A stretch of DNA of 64,000 bases. It comes from Saprospiraceae bacterium. GTDB lineage: Bacteria; Bacteroidota; Bacteroidia; Chitinophagales; Saprospiraceae. Made by a program: the position numbers and the translations under genes. Within the stretch, counting starts at the first letter, position 1. Each line of letters opens with the position of its first letter. Shown here in pieces: positions 17,696-26,580 of this stretch. The notes under the pieces are model-generated. The model saw only the letters and a program-made list of their open reading frames with translations. It was not told the origin of the DNA and did not search any database. Location of the stretch: NCBI GenBank assembly GCA_016722295.1, contig JADKGL010000035.1:7449-71448 (forward strand), in the 5' to 3' direction.

Positions 17696-20600
17696 ATGAA
17701 AAAACATAACTTTATTTTTTTTATAGCCTGTTTCTTTCTCATTAATAGTTTTGTAATTGCACAAAATTGTTTGCCTGGAGTAACAGTGATCGAGACACAA
17801 GAAATGATGGATAACTTTCCTGTGATGAGTTCAAATTGCAAGATTATAGAAGGCAGTTTAAATATTGGACAATTAACTGGTGGAAGTTCAACGGTTACAA
17901 ATTTAAATGGTCTACGTTTTATAGAGAGAATAAAAGGGGACTTAATCATTAGATCAAATTATTATTTGACTGATTTGTCAGGATTAAATAACTTGATTGA
18001 AGTGGAAGGAGATGTTTATATAAATGGTAATAATACATTAACATCTTTAGCTAATTTTGAAAAATTAGTTCGAGTAAAGGGCGATTTACGTATAACTGAT
18101 AATATTGCATTAGCTGAAATTTCAGGATTTAATCAATTGGCAAGTATAGAAGGCGAACTATACTCTTTTGGTATGTATAATCTATTATCTATAAATGGAT
18201 TTAAAAATCTGAAAGTATTGGGTAGTCTAACGCTTTCTTATTTGCAAAGACTTGAGAATTTTCCAGTTTTTCCAAATGTTCAGTATAATGATTCATCCAG
18301 CATAGAGATTAACTCTTTACCAAAATTAACCAGTTTGAATAATTTGTTTGGAAATACAAATGTGATAAATTCTCTATCTATAGTGAATTGTGATGGCTTA
18401 TTAAATATTGATGCATTGCAATCCTTGGAAATTGTGAAAGAGATGATCCATTTGCAGCAATTACCTAATGTTACTCATCTCAATGGTTTGGGGAATTTAA
18501 AGGAGTGTGGAACGCTTAAATTATTTAATCTTCAAAATGTCAGTACTCTACTTCCATTATCAAAATGTACAAAAATTAATGGCAGTTTAGAAATTGTTTC
18601 GAATCCAAAATTGACGAATTTAAAAGGTTTGGAAAATGTTTCTCCAAGCCATATGAAAGCTAATTTGCAAGGATATAAATTAGTTCTGACCAGTAATTCG
18701 AGTCTAGCTGTGTGTTCAGAAATTTGCCCAATCATTGCATTGCCACATAATGAAAAACTTATATCAAATATAAAAGATTGTGCGACTGAAGAAAAAGCAT
18801 GGGTAGCATGTGGACTTCATAAATGTCAAGTTGGAAAATTAAATTTTACAACTCAGGCAGACATAGATAGTTTTATCATTAAAAATTTTGATTGTAGGTA
18901 TATAATCGGTGATGTTTGCATAGGTGATTGTGGTCCAGGTTATGTAAAAGGATCAATTACAAACCTTTCAGGCTTAGCCAGAATTGATACGATTTTAGGA
19001 AATCTGACGATTCGAAATACAGATAACTTTAAAATGGGTCAATTTATTTACTTAGATGCGATCATTGGAGATTTAATAGTAGAAGATAATCAAAATATTT
19101 CTTTTGTAAATTTTGGTAACCCTGTGACAGGAAGTTTGATTTATAGAAGGAATGCTATTGGTAATTATGATGTTCCTAGTTTAAGGAAAATTAAAAAAAT
19201 TGGCGGCAGCCTAATTTTAGAGGAAAATACAGGAAATCCAACGTTGGAGAATTTTGAAGAATTGACTGAGGTTGGTGGAGATATTCGTATAGTAGGTAAT
19301 AAAGAATTAACTTATTTGCCTAGATTTGAAAAGAACTTTAGAGTTTTAGGTTCTGTAATTATTGAGAACAATGATAAATTAGTTGGAATTGTAAATAAAT
19401 TTCCTGTAGATCATATAATTGGTAATTTGAAATATATAAATAATCCAAGTACAGTTACTCTTAATATTCCAATAGACTCCATTAAAGGAAATATTGAAAT
19501 AAAAAATATTCCTTTGTTTTCAGGTAATGGATTTGAGTATTTAGCATATGTTGGAGGAAACTTTGAACTTAATAATTGTAATAGCTATTTTTTTACTTCA
19601 TTAGATTCAATTAAATATATTGGTGGAAATTTTTCGATCTCTAATTGCCAAAAGTTAGAAAATTTTAAAGTTTTTATTAAGTTATCTCGTGTTAATGGAA
19701 GTGTTTTAATAGAAGGTAATCCAGATTTAATTGCATTGGATGGCTTGAGCACCATAGACCCAGCTTCAATAAATTTTAGAGGTAAAGAGCCATATGATTT
19801 AGTGATTAAAAATAATCCCAAATTGGTAGATTGCGATGTATTTAGCTTCTGTAGTTTATTAAGTTTAAGCAATAAGAAAATTTTGATAGAAAATAATAAT
19901 GGTAAATGTACCAACATTGACTCTTTAACTGAAGATTGTAAGATTATCGAATGTCCTATAGATATTAAAATTTATAAACAAAAAGATATAGATAATTTCG
20001 CTGAATTATATTCGAAATGTAATTATGCCTATTTCATAGAAATTAGAAGCCTGTCAACAGATAGAATAAAGAATTTAAAAGGTTTGGAGTCTCTAAAATG
20101 CATTGAAGGAGATCTGAGTCTTTATAATAATGATATTACAAATCTTGAAGGCTTGCAAAATGTAGAAAAAATTCAAGGTGATTTGAATCTTGATTCAAAT
20201 AATAGTATGGTAGATTTTAATGGGTTGCAAAATTGTCGCTCGATACGTAAGTTGTTTATTAGTGGTTTTTCTCCAAAGTTAAATGGTTTAGAAAACTTAG
20301 AAAAACTGAATGAGTTATATTTATTTTTATCTTCAATGAAAAATTTAAAAGGCTTTAAAAAGTTAGATACGATTAGGACTATTAGAGTAACATTTCATAA
20401 AGTTGATCTTGATTTTGAAGGCTTGGAGAATATCAGGTATTTTGAAAATTTATTATGTGATGGAAATAAAGCCAATTTTAGATTGGGAAGTCTAGACAAT
20501 TTGAATTTGGATAATGGTCCAAAGAGTATATATTTTTTTAACAATACTAAGTTTACTTCATGTAATTCTAGATTTTTGTGTAGAGCATTGAAGAGACCAA

Positions 20601-22015
20601 ATGTTTCTTTAGTATTTGAATCTAATGGTACTAATTGCAAAACCAAAGCAGATATTGATTGTAAATGGACGGCAGCAACGGTTCAAGCTTTTTTTGATAA
20701 AAATCAGAATGGAATTCAAGAATTTGGAGAACATGGAATTCCAGATATAAAATTTAAGTTGGATGGTGAAACACTTTTATATCCGTCTAATCAAGATGGA
20801 ATAGCAGAATTAATATGTAATGAAGGACAATCATACAATCTAAGAGTTGTTCCAAATATCTCAGAATGGAGAGTCACATCCCTTAACAATCAGGTCTCGT
20901 TTTTATTCCAAGGTGCTATTCAGTCCGATACTATTTATAAGTTTGGATTGTACCCACTCACAGAAGTTCATGATTTATCTGTAGTAACAAATAGTACTCC
21001 GACACGCTGTCTCGAAAAGGCAAGTTTTGAAACCATCTATAGAAACACTGGTGTATACAATGCAGCAGGAGAACTAGTGATCTATTATGATCCAACAATT
21101 ACATATATCAGTTCGATTCCTTTTCCAATTCAAGTGGATACTACATCGCATCGCATTATATATCGTTATCAAGATTTAGAACCATATGAACATCGAATAA
21201 TAACAACAAATTTCACAATGCCCGCTTTTACAAATGGAAATCAACTGGTCTCTGTAAATACTGAGATAAATAACAAATTTTCAAGCAATACACCAATTTC
21301 TAAAAATCATTCTTTTGAATCATTGATACGATGTTCATATGATCCAAATGACAAAAATGTAAGCCCAATTGGAAGACAAGGTATCGTTAGATTAGGTGAG
21401 CCATTAGAGTATATAATTCGGTTTCAAAATACTGGAAATTCTTATGCAAAAGACGTTGTTATTGTCGATACATTAGATTCTTCGTTTGATATGGAGAGTT
21501 TTGAGTTGATCAACGCAAGTCATAAAGTAAAGGTCAAAATAGATGGCAATAAAGTACAATTTTTGTTTAATGAAATTTATCTTATTGATAGTGTAACAAA
21601 CGAAAAGGAGAGTCATGGATTTGTTAGTTTTAGGATTCAAACCAAAAAGGAGATTGTCAACAGTCTTAAAGTTGCAAACCGCGCTTCAATATATTTTGAT
21701 TTAAACAGCCCAATACTTACAAATACCATAGAGAGTAATTTAGTCAAAGATTATACTTCAGTACCGCATTTCGAAAATAGTAAATATAGCTTTGCTCCAA
21801 ATCCAAATTCAGGAACTTTTTATTTAATTCATAAAACTAAGGATTGTTTGGCCTCAACAATTGAATGTTATGATTTGAATGGTAGAATGTTGCAAAGTAA
21901 TTTGAATTTTGATTTTGATCAAGTAGAAATTAAATTGAATTATAAAGGTATTGTCATAATCAAAGTTATAGATTGTAATGGTAAAATTGAATTTTTCAGA
22001 GTGTTGGTTAGTTAA
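17696..22015 (+). CDS. Very large secreted protein: three receptor-L-like leucine-rich modules, SdrD-B-like, DUF7619 and T9SS tail
   Basis: A signal peptide (MKKHNFIFFIACFFLINSFVIAQ) starts at the ATG at 17696; a longer frame from TTG at 17675 is less likely. Three modules of about 320 residues follow, each opening with a Cys-led strand and a helix of the type QEMMDNFPVMSSNC, ADIDSFIIKNFDC or KDIDNFAELYSKC, then leucine-rich-like blades (GSLNI, LNGL, GDLxI). After them come a B-repeat-like domain (FFDKNQNGIQEFGEHGIPDIKF, about residue 1005), a DUF7619/DUF11-like domain (SYDPNDKNVSP to ANRASIYFDLNSPI), and a sorting domain with FAPNPNSGTF. Its role is probably surface adhesion; the ligand is unknown. 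Confidence 0.85.
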   Translation: MKKHNFIFFIACFFLINSFVIAQNCLPGVTVIETQEMMDNFPVMSSNCKIIEGSLNIGQLTGGSSTVTNLNGLRFIERIKGDLIIRSNYYLTDLSGLNNLIEVEGDVYINGNNTLTSLANFEKLVRVKGDLRITDNIALAEISGFNQLASIEGELYSFGMYNLLSINGFKNLKVLGSLTLSYLQRLENFPVFPNVQYNDSSSIEINSLPKLTSLNNLFGNTNVINSLSIVNCDGLLNIDALQSLEIVKEMIHLQQLPNVTHLNGLGNLKECGTLKLFNLQNVSTLLPLSKCTKINGSLEIVSNPKLTNLKGLENVSPSHMKANLQGYKLVLTSNSSLAVCSEICPIIALPHNEKLISNIKDCATEEKAWVACGLHKCQVGKLNFTTQADIDSFIIKNFDCRYIIGDVCIGDCGPGYVKGSITNLSGLARIDTILGNLTIRNTDNFKMGQFIYLDAIIGDLIVEDNQNISFVNFGNPVTGSLIYRRNAIGNYDVPSLRKIKKIGGSLILEENTGNPTLENFEELTEVGGDIRIVGNKELTYLPRFEKNFRVLGSVIIENNDKLVGIVNKFPVDHIIGNLKYINNPSTVTLNIPIDSIKGNIEIKNIPLFSGNGFEYLAYVGGNFELNNCNSYFFTSLDSIKYIGGNFSISNCQKLENFKVFIKLSRVNGSVLIEGNPDLIALDGLSTIDPASINFRGKEPYDLVIKNNPKLVDCDVFSFCSLLSLSNKKILIENNNGKCTNIDSLTEDCKIIECPIDIKIYKQKDIDNFAELYSKCNYAYFIEIRSLSTDRIKNLKGLESLKCIEGDLSLYNNDITNLEGLQNVEKIQGDLNLDSNNSMVDFNGLQNCRSIRKLFISGFSPKLNGLENLEKLNELYLFLSSMKNLKGFKKLDTIRTIRVTFHKVDLDFEGLENIRYFENLLCDGNKANFRLGSLDNLNLDNGPKSIYFFNNTKFTSCNSRFLCRALKRPNVSLVFESNGTNCKTKADIDCKWTAATVQAFFDKNQNGIQEFGEHGIPDIKFKLDGETLLYPSNQDGIAELICNEGQSYNLRVVPNISEWRVTSLNNQVSFLFQGAIQSDTIYKFGLYPLTEVHDLSVVTNSTPTRCLEKASFETIYRNTGVYNAAGELVIYYDPTITYISSIPFPIQVDTTSHRIIYRYQDLEPYEHRIITTNFTMPAFTNGNQLVSVNTEINNKFSSNTPISKNHSFESLIRCSYDPNDKNVSPIGRQGIVRLGEPLEYIIRFQNTGNSYAKDVVIVDTLDSSFDMESFELINASHKVKVKIDGNKVQFLFNEIYLIDSVTNEKESHGFVSFRIQTKKEIVNSLKVANRASIYFDLNSPILTNTIESNLVKDYTSVPHFENSKYSFAPNPNSGTFYLIHKTKDCLASTIECYDLNGRMLQSNLNFDFDQVEIKLNYKGIVIIKVIDCNGKIEFFRVLVS

Positions 22016-22047
22016 AAAGCTCTACACAAATTTTTAAATCTTTTTTA

Positions 22048-23256
22048 ATGAAGACATATCAAATTTTTCTAGTTGTTAGTTTATTCTGGTATTCTATTTT
22101 GAACGCACAGACTTGGCAAGAAATCAAACGTTTTAGTCCAGAGCAAACCTTACATAGTATAGATTTTTTAGATGGGCAGACAGGATATACTGTTGGTGCT
22201 CTGTATAACAATTCTAATTATAATATTCATCGCACAACGGATGGTGGCAAGACATGGATAGATCAGAATTCAGGTTATACAGGAATGCGATTTATGAAGA
22301 TATGGTATCAAGATAGAGATGTGTGTTATATGTCAAGTAATGAAGGGATCATAATCAAGACAACAGATGCTGGGGAACATTGGAAGACGCTTACTACAGG
22401 GACAAAAGAACAGATTTGGGGCTTGTATTTTACAGATAAAAATACTGGATATGCTTGTGGAAGTAGAGGTTTGATCATGAAGACAGAAGATGCAGGTGAG
22501 ACTTGGAAGATTATACCAAATGCAAAGCAAAATCTTTTGCAATCTATTTTTTTTACAAGTAAAAATATTGGATTTGCTGCAGGTTCAAATATTATATTTA
22601 AAACCATAGATGGTGGCGAGAATTGGACAGAAATAAAGAATTTCCCTTATACGCCTCCAGCTGATTGGATTAGAAAAATCGTTTTTCCTTCGGATTCAAT
22701 CGGATACGCATGTGCAGATATTGGTAGAATTTATAAGACAACAGATGGGGGAGATTCTTGGAAAACTTTGAATTCTGGAGTACAGGAAGCATTGATGGAT
22801 ATGGATTTTGTAGATGATAAAATTGGAGTAGCCGTTGGCTTCAATGGGACAATAGTAAGAACTACAGATGGTGGATTGAACTGGCTTATCATGCCAAGTC
22901 CTGCAGGTATTGATCATAATTTTGGAATAGATATGGTCGACGCTAATTTAGCTTATATATCGACACATCGAGGCAAGATTTTGAAAATTCAGAATTTAAC
23001 ATCAAGCCTTGATCCCAAACTTGAAGCAATGTATTTGTATCCTAATCCATGCAGTGATGTAATTACATTATCATCTACAGTGGATGAATTTAATTTTATA
23101 AAAATGTTTTCAATCGAAGGACAAGAAGTTCTTCATGTAAATAAAGGAGATATTATAGATGGTCAAATAAATATAAATGATCTACAACCTGGGACATACA
23201 TTTTCGCTTTTTATCAAGAAAATGGACTGACAACACAAAAATTTACTAAAATATAA
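22048..23256 (+). CDS. YCF48-like beta-propeller secreted protein with T9SS tail
   Basis: A signal peptide (MKTYQIFLVVSLFWYSILNAQ) is followed by about six blades of a YCF48/BNR-type propeller, each with a TTDGGxxW or similar motif (TTDGGKTW, TTDAGEHW, TEDAGETW, TIDGGENW, TTDGGDSW, TTDGGLNW). Residues about 320-402 are a sorting domain starting MYLYPNPCSDVITL. It lies 32 nt after the large receptor-L protein, so the two may be co-transcribed. YCF48 itself is a photosystem II assembly factor; here the fold is used in a secreted protein of unknown target. Confidence 0.88.
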   Translation: MKTYQIFLVVSLFWYSILNAQTWQEIKRFSPEQTLHSIDFLDGQTGYTVGALYNNSNYNIHRTTDGGKTWIDQNSGYTGMRFMKIWYQDRDVCYMSSNEGIIIKTTDAGEHWKTLTTGTKEQIWGLYFTDKNTGYACGSRGLIMKTEDAGETWKIIPNAKQNLLQSIFFTSKNIGFAAGSNIIFKTIDGGENWTEIKNFPYTPPADWIRKIVFPSDSIGYACADIGRIYKTTDGGDSWKTLNSGVQEALMDMDFVDDKIGVAVGFNGTIVRTTDGGLNWLIMPSPAGIDHNFGIDMVDANLAYISTHRGKILKIQNLTSSLDPKLEAMYLYPNPCSDVITLSSTVDEFNFIKMFSIEGQEVLHVNKGDIIDGQININDLQPGTYIFAFYQENGLTTQKFTKI

Positions 23257-23262
23257 GGGAAT

Positions 23263-23299
23263 AAAAAAAGCCCAAATTTGCAAGGCGCAAACTCAGGCT
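23263..23299 (-). terminator. Intrinsic terminator of the minus-strand candidate RNA
   Basis: On the minus strand a 13-bp stem (AGCCTGAGTTTGC with GCAAATTTGGGCT, loop GCCTT) closes fully when G-U pairs are allowed and is followed by seven T. Read on the plus strand the same stem has three mismatches and no T-run, so it belongs to a leftward transcript. Confidence 0.75.
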
Positions 23300-23440
23300 C
23301 TTTCGACTAAGGTCTCAAAATAAGAAAACTACGTTCTTTATCAATCGCGTGAATTGAAGTCAAATTTTATATAATTTAGATTCGGTATTGGTTTGGTATC
23401 TCATCATTAGAAGATACTGCCTATGGGATTTGCTGTAAAA
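23263..23440 (-). ncRNA. Candidate small RNA with its own promoter and terminator
   Basis: On the minus strand a promoter-like pair (TTTG-N21-TATATATG) would start a transcript of about 175 nt near 23440, ending in a strong intrinsic terminator at 23263. Between them are hairpins GTATCT/AGATAC (about 23397-23418) and TCAAT/ATTGA (about 23340-23358). No open frame of note lies within it. A 6S-type RNA is one possibility because of size and isolation, but I cannot assign a family. Confidence 0.45.
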
Positions 23441-23445
23441 GTATG

Positions 23446-23478
23446 CATATATATGCAGAAAAAAAAATATTTAACAAA
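23446..23478 (-). promoter_or_regulatory. Probable promoter of the candidate small RNA
   Basis: On the minus strand TTTG (23478-23475) is followed after 21 nt by TATATATG (23453-23446), one mismatch from the TAnnTTTG consensus. The -7 box lies in a GCATATATATGC palindrome. A second TACTTTTA box follows at 23443-23436. Confidence 0.4.
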
Positions 23479-23600
23479 AAAAAATGCGTAAATCCTTATA
23501 ATTCTTTTTGTTAAATATATGAAATATTATATACGATTGAAATATTTGTTTTTATATATTAATTATTTTCATAATGTATTAATATTAATTTTTTATTTAT

Positions 23601-23632
23601 TTTGAGAAAATCCTTTGGATATCATATATTTG
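23601..23632 (+). promoter_or_regulatory. Promoter of tRNA-Leu
   Basis: TTTG (23601-23604), then 20 nt, then TATATTTG (23625-23632) is a full Bacteroidota promoter. Transcription should start a few bases ahead of the tRNA 5' end at 23644. Confidence 0.75.
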
Positions 23633-23643
23633 CCTGATTTTTT

Positions 23644-23725
23644 ACCCGGATGGTGGAATTGGTAGACACGTACGCTTGAGGGGCGTATGCCGTAAGGTGT
23701 GCAGGTTCAAATCCTGTTTCGGGTA
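23644..23725 (+). tRNA. tRNA-Leu (GAG)
   Basis: The acceptor stem ACCCGGA pairs with TTCGGGT (one G-U pair), the D-arm region GTGGAATTGGTAGACAC is typical of tRNA-Leu, and the anticodon stem TACGC/GCGTA encloses the loop TTGAGGG with anticodon GAG. A type II variable arm (TGCCGTAAGGTGT) and a T-loop GGTTCAAATCC follow. The 3' CCA is not encoded in full. The 82-nt length fits a class II tRNA. Confidence 0.93.
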
Positions 23726-23976
23726 CATTTTTTAAATCTGGCGATTACTCTTTTGTTATTTTTTTGCCCCTCACAGCATTTAGAAATTTATATTACTATT
23801 GATTGCATTAGGAATTTAAATTCTGTTCCATAGACTATAATTTATGAAATCGGTTTAATTGAAATAATCGATTTGCCATTAATTTAACGCTCAAGGTTAA
23901 AGCTTTTATAATGTCAAATTTACATAAAAAAAGCATTGTACATTCGTGGTATCAATTCACAATTAAATATTTGAAT

Positions 23977-25149
23977 ATGAAACGGAAAATTTTACTTTGG
24001 GTACTTTCAATTTTTTTATTTGTCTCTTGTGCTACAGCGACAAAGAAGATAGAAAGTGGTAATTATGATGCAGCGATTACCCAATTGGTTAAACAATTGA
24101 AGGGAAAGAAAAGCAAAAAGAGCAATTCAATTATGTTATTGGAGACTGCATTTCATAAGGCAAATGAAGCTGATCTTAGAAGCATTCGTGCATACAAAGC
24201 AGAAGCACAGGCGTCTAATTGGGAACAAATTTTGACAATTTATAATAGAATAGATAATCGGCAAAATAAAATTGAACCTTTGACTCCATTGACAGCTAAA
24301 GATGGATATCTAGGTAGATTTAATTTTGTAAATATAGAAGAAGATAAGCGATTGGCTAAAGTTCAAGTTGCAGATTATTATATTGAGAAAGCAAAATCTT
24401 TGATTGGAAAAAGTAAAACATCTGGCGAGAAAATTTATGCACGACAAGCTGTAGATTATTTATATAAATTGGATTTGCTTTTTAGATCTTATAAAGATAG
24501 AGATAAACTTTTAGGTGAAGCTTATATGTATGGAACTGAATACACGTTGATTGAAATGCAGAATAATACCTTCCAGATCATTCCATTTCATGTTGAAGAT
24601 ATTATTTTAAATATGGATGTTAATGATCTTCAACAGACATTTAAGAAATATCATACTGTTGCCGAAAAGAATAGAGTTTACGATCAGTACATAATTGCAA
24701 ATTTGAGAGAATTGAATATTAGCCCAGAACGTGAAAAAACAAAAGTGTATGAGGATGTATTTGAAGAAGAGAAAGAAGAAGTTGTAAAAGATGGAAAGGG
24801 AAGAATATTGAGAGATAGTGCTGGTAAGGAAATTCGTCGAAAAGTTAAGACAAAATATACTGCGACAATCGAAGAAGTTACTCAGTTAAAAACAGTTCAA
24901 ATCTCTGGTCAATTGGAATGGCTCGCATCGAAAAAAAATCTCGCCAGTTATTCTAAACCAATTTCAGTAGAGGCTGTATTCGAAAATAATTTTGCAAAAA
25001 TTACAAAGGGGAATATAGATAAAGTGAGCGAAAATTGTAGGAAGAAAATCAACAATAGATATTTGCCTTTTCCTGATAATAATTCAATGCTAATCGATGC
25101 AGTAGAAAAATTGAAAGTGGTAATGAAAGAAAGCATTAGACAAAGATAA
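23977..25149 (+). CDS. Lipoprotein of unknown function
   Basis: A signal peptide with a lipobox (LFVSCATAT, Cys near residue 18) begins at the ATG at 23977; the frame extends upstream to 23911 but that would bury the signal. The body is helical with TPR-like or coiled segments at about 25-190 (IESGNYDAAITQLVKQLKG), followed by a charged stretch with a VFEEEKEEVV-KDGKGRI region and a C-terminal beta-rich part. I do not recognise a named family. It is a single gene ending in an intrinsic terminator. Confidence 0.75.
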   Translation: MKRKILLWVLSIFLFVSCATATKKIESGNYDAAITQLVKQLKGKKSKKSNSIMLLETAFHKANEADLRSIRAYKAEAQASNWEQILTIYNRIDNRQNKIEPLTPLTAKDGYLGRFNFVNIEEDKRLAKVQVADYYIEKAKSLIGKSKTSGEKIYARQAVDYLYKLDLLFRSYKDRDKLLGEAYMYGTEYTLIEMQNNTFQIIPFHVEDIILNMDVNDLQQTFKKYHTVAEKNRVYDQYIIANLRELNISPEREKTKVYEDVFEEEKEEVVKDGKGRILRDSAGKEIRRKVKTKYTATIEEVTQLKTVQISGQLEWLASKKNLASYSKPISVEAVFENNFAKITKGNIDKVSENCRKKINNRYLPFPDNNSMLIDAVEKLKVVMKESIRQR

Positions 25150-25159
25150 GCAGAATAAG

Positions 25160-25198
25160 GAGCAAGTCTGAATGGTTAAAGACTTGCTCTTTTATTTT
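25160..25198 (+). terminator. Intrinsic terminator of the lipoprotein gene
   Basis: A perfect 10-bp stem GAGCAAGTCT (25160-25169) with AGACTTGCTC (25180-25189) is followed by a T-rich tract. The tract overlaps the 3' end of the converging kinase gene. Confidence 0.88.
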
Positions 25199-26580
25199 TT
25201 ATTTGTTGTGTATTTCAATTTTTCATTTTCAAAATAAAATTGATAATAAGTAAAAATATAGTCAAGTTTAGAAGAAGTCTCTATAAAATTAATTTGGTGA
25301 AAATTTTTACGTATTTTATCAAGAAAGTCAATGAATTCAAACAATTCAAGACGTTTTAAACTAGTAATAATTTTGTGGTACACTTGGTTAAATTCTGCTT
25401 GATTGCGATGATGTAGAGAATGAATGGTTTTATCATGAAGTGTTTGCCATTCTTGACAAAGTAGAGACAATACATTCTCTATCTTAGTAGAATCAAAGTC
25501 ATAATCTTGATATAAATTCTTTGTATTAATTAAACCACAATTTTTTTCAAAATATAAATTTTCAATTGTAGAAAACAGATCTTTTGACGTTATAGGCTTT
25601 AATAGTATTGCGTCAACTTTGTAATTGAAAAAAGCGGAAACTTCATCTGTGGAACTTTTTTCTCCGGTTAGAACAAGAAGTAAGCCTTCACTTGTAATTT
25701 TTCCTTGAAATTGTGGACTACTTTCAGAATTAAGATATTTGTCTGAAATAATAATGTCAAAGACTTCATGGGATGAATTGAATATTGCAGCATTGTGAAA
25801 AGTATAAAGATCTACATTTATCTCTGAAAAGATATGCTTGAGCCAAAATACGATTTGAGTATCATCATCAAGGATTGCAATTTTTTTTAAGATTTGAAAA
25901 AGATTTACTTTATTGTTATTAAAGGAATTTTCAGTGATTTCAGATTTTATTTTAAAAGAGAATCGACTTCCAATTCCTAATTCTGATTCAATTTTTAATT
26001 GAGAGTCAAATAATTCTAATATTCCGCTTACTATATGTAATCCAATTCCTGAACCAGCTATTGTTTCATTCTTGGAGAAAGAGAAATACCTCTCTTTAAT
26101 TAGATCAATCTGTGATTGGCTGATACCAACTCCTTGATCAGTTACAGCAAAATGTAAGTAGCCTTCACTATAATTTACTTCAAGTATAACTTGGGATTTT
26201 TCATGTGAAAATTTGATTGCATTGCTAATAAGATTGTGAATGACTTGACTAAGTCTCAACAGATCTAATTGAAATAATTGTTCTTCAGAAATAGACGTTA
26301 CCAATTCAAGATGAATTTTCTTGAGACTTGCATCTAGGTAGTGACTTCGAATTAGTTTTTCTAACTCAGGTCTAAGTTTTTCTTGCCTTCGTGTAAGCTT
26401 AATTGATCCTAGTTGTAGTTTTTTAAAATCAAGGACATCGTTGACTAAGCTCAATAATGAGTTGGCACTATATTCCAACGTTTCGATAAAATTCTTTTGA
26501 TCTGTCCTAGGATTGTTTTTTGCAATCAATTGAGAAACACCTAATATAGATTGTAGTGGATTTCTCATTTCATGACTCAT
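25192..26580 (-). CDS. Hybrid histidine kinase, C-terminal part (HisKA, ATPase, receiver, Hpt-like)
   Basis: This frame opens exactly at MSHEMRNPLQ, the H-box of a histidine kinase, and contains the phospho-acceptor domain, an ATPase domain (N box HNLISNAIKFSHE, G1 DQGVGIS, G2 GSGIGLHIV), a receiver domain (about 230-345: LDDDTQ, phospho-acceptor Asp in IIISDKY, LLVLTGE, ILLKPI) and a C-terminal Hpt-like helix pair with YHKIITSLKRL. It overlaps the upstream sensor frame by 11 nt and has no sensor of its own. One extra base near 26581 separates what should be one reading frame of about 874 codons. It may be broken, mis-sequenced, or translated by coupling from the internal ATG. Confidence 0.8.
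   Translation of the reverse strand: MSHEMRNPLQSILGVSQLIAKNNPRTDQKNFIETLEYSANSLLSLVNDVLDFKKLQLGSIKLTRRQEKLRPELEKLIRSHYLDASLKKIHLELVTSISEEQLFQLDLLRLSQVIHNLISNAIKFSHEKSQVILEVNYSEGYLHFAVTDQGVGISQSQIDLIKERYFSFSKNETIAGSGIGLHIVSGILELFDSQLKIESELGIGSRFSFKIKSEITENSFNNNKVNLFQILKKIAILDDDTQIVFWLKHIFSEINVDLYTFHNAAIFNSSHEVFDIIISDKYLNSESSPQFQGKITSEGLLLVLTGEKSSTDEVSAFFNYKVDAILLKPITSKDLFSTIENLYFEKNCGLINTKNLYQDYDFDSTKIENVLSLLCQEWQTLHDKTIHSLHHRNQAEFNQVYHKIITSLKRLELFEFIDFLDKIRKNFHQINFIETSSKLDYIFTYYQFYFENEKLKYTTNKK

Larger units (their letters stand above)
23257..23643. other. Intergenic region with candidate RNA gene and tRNA promoter
   Basis: No protein gene is visible here. The left part holds a minus-strand terminator and candidate RNA (23263-23440), and the right end holds the tRNA-Leu promoter. 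The stretch 23480-23600 is extremely AT-rich with nothing else seen. Confidence 0.6.
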
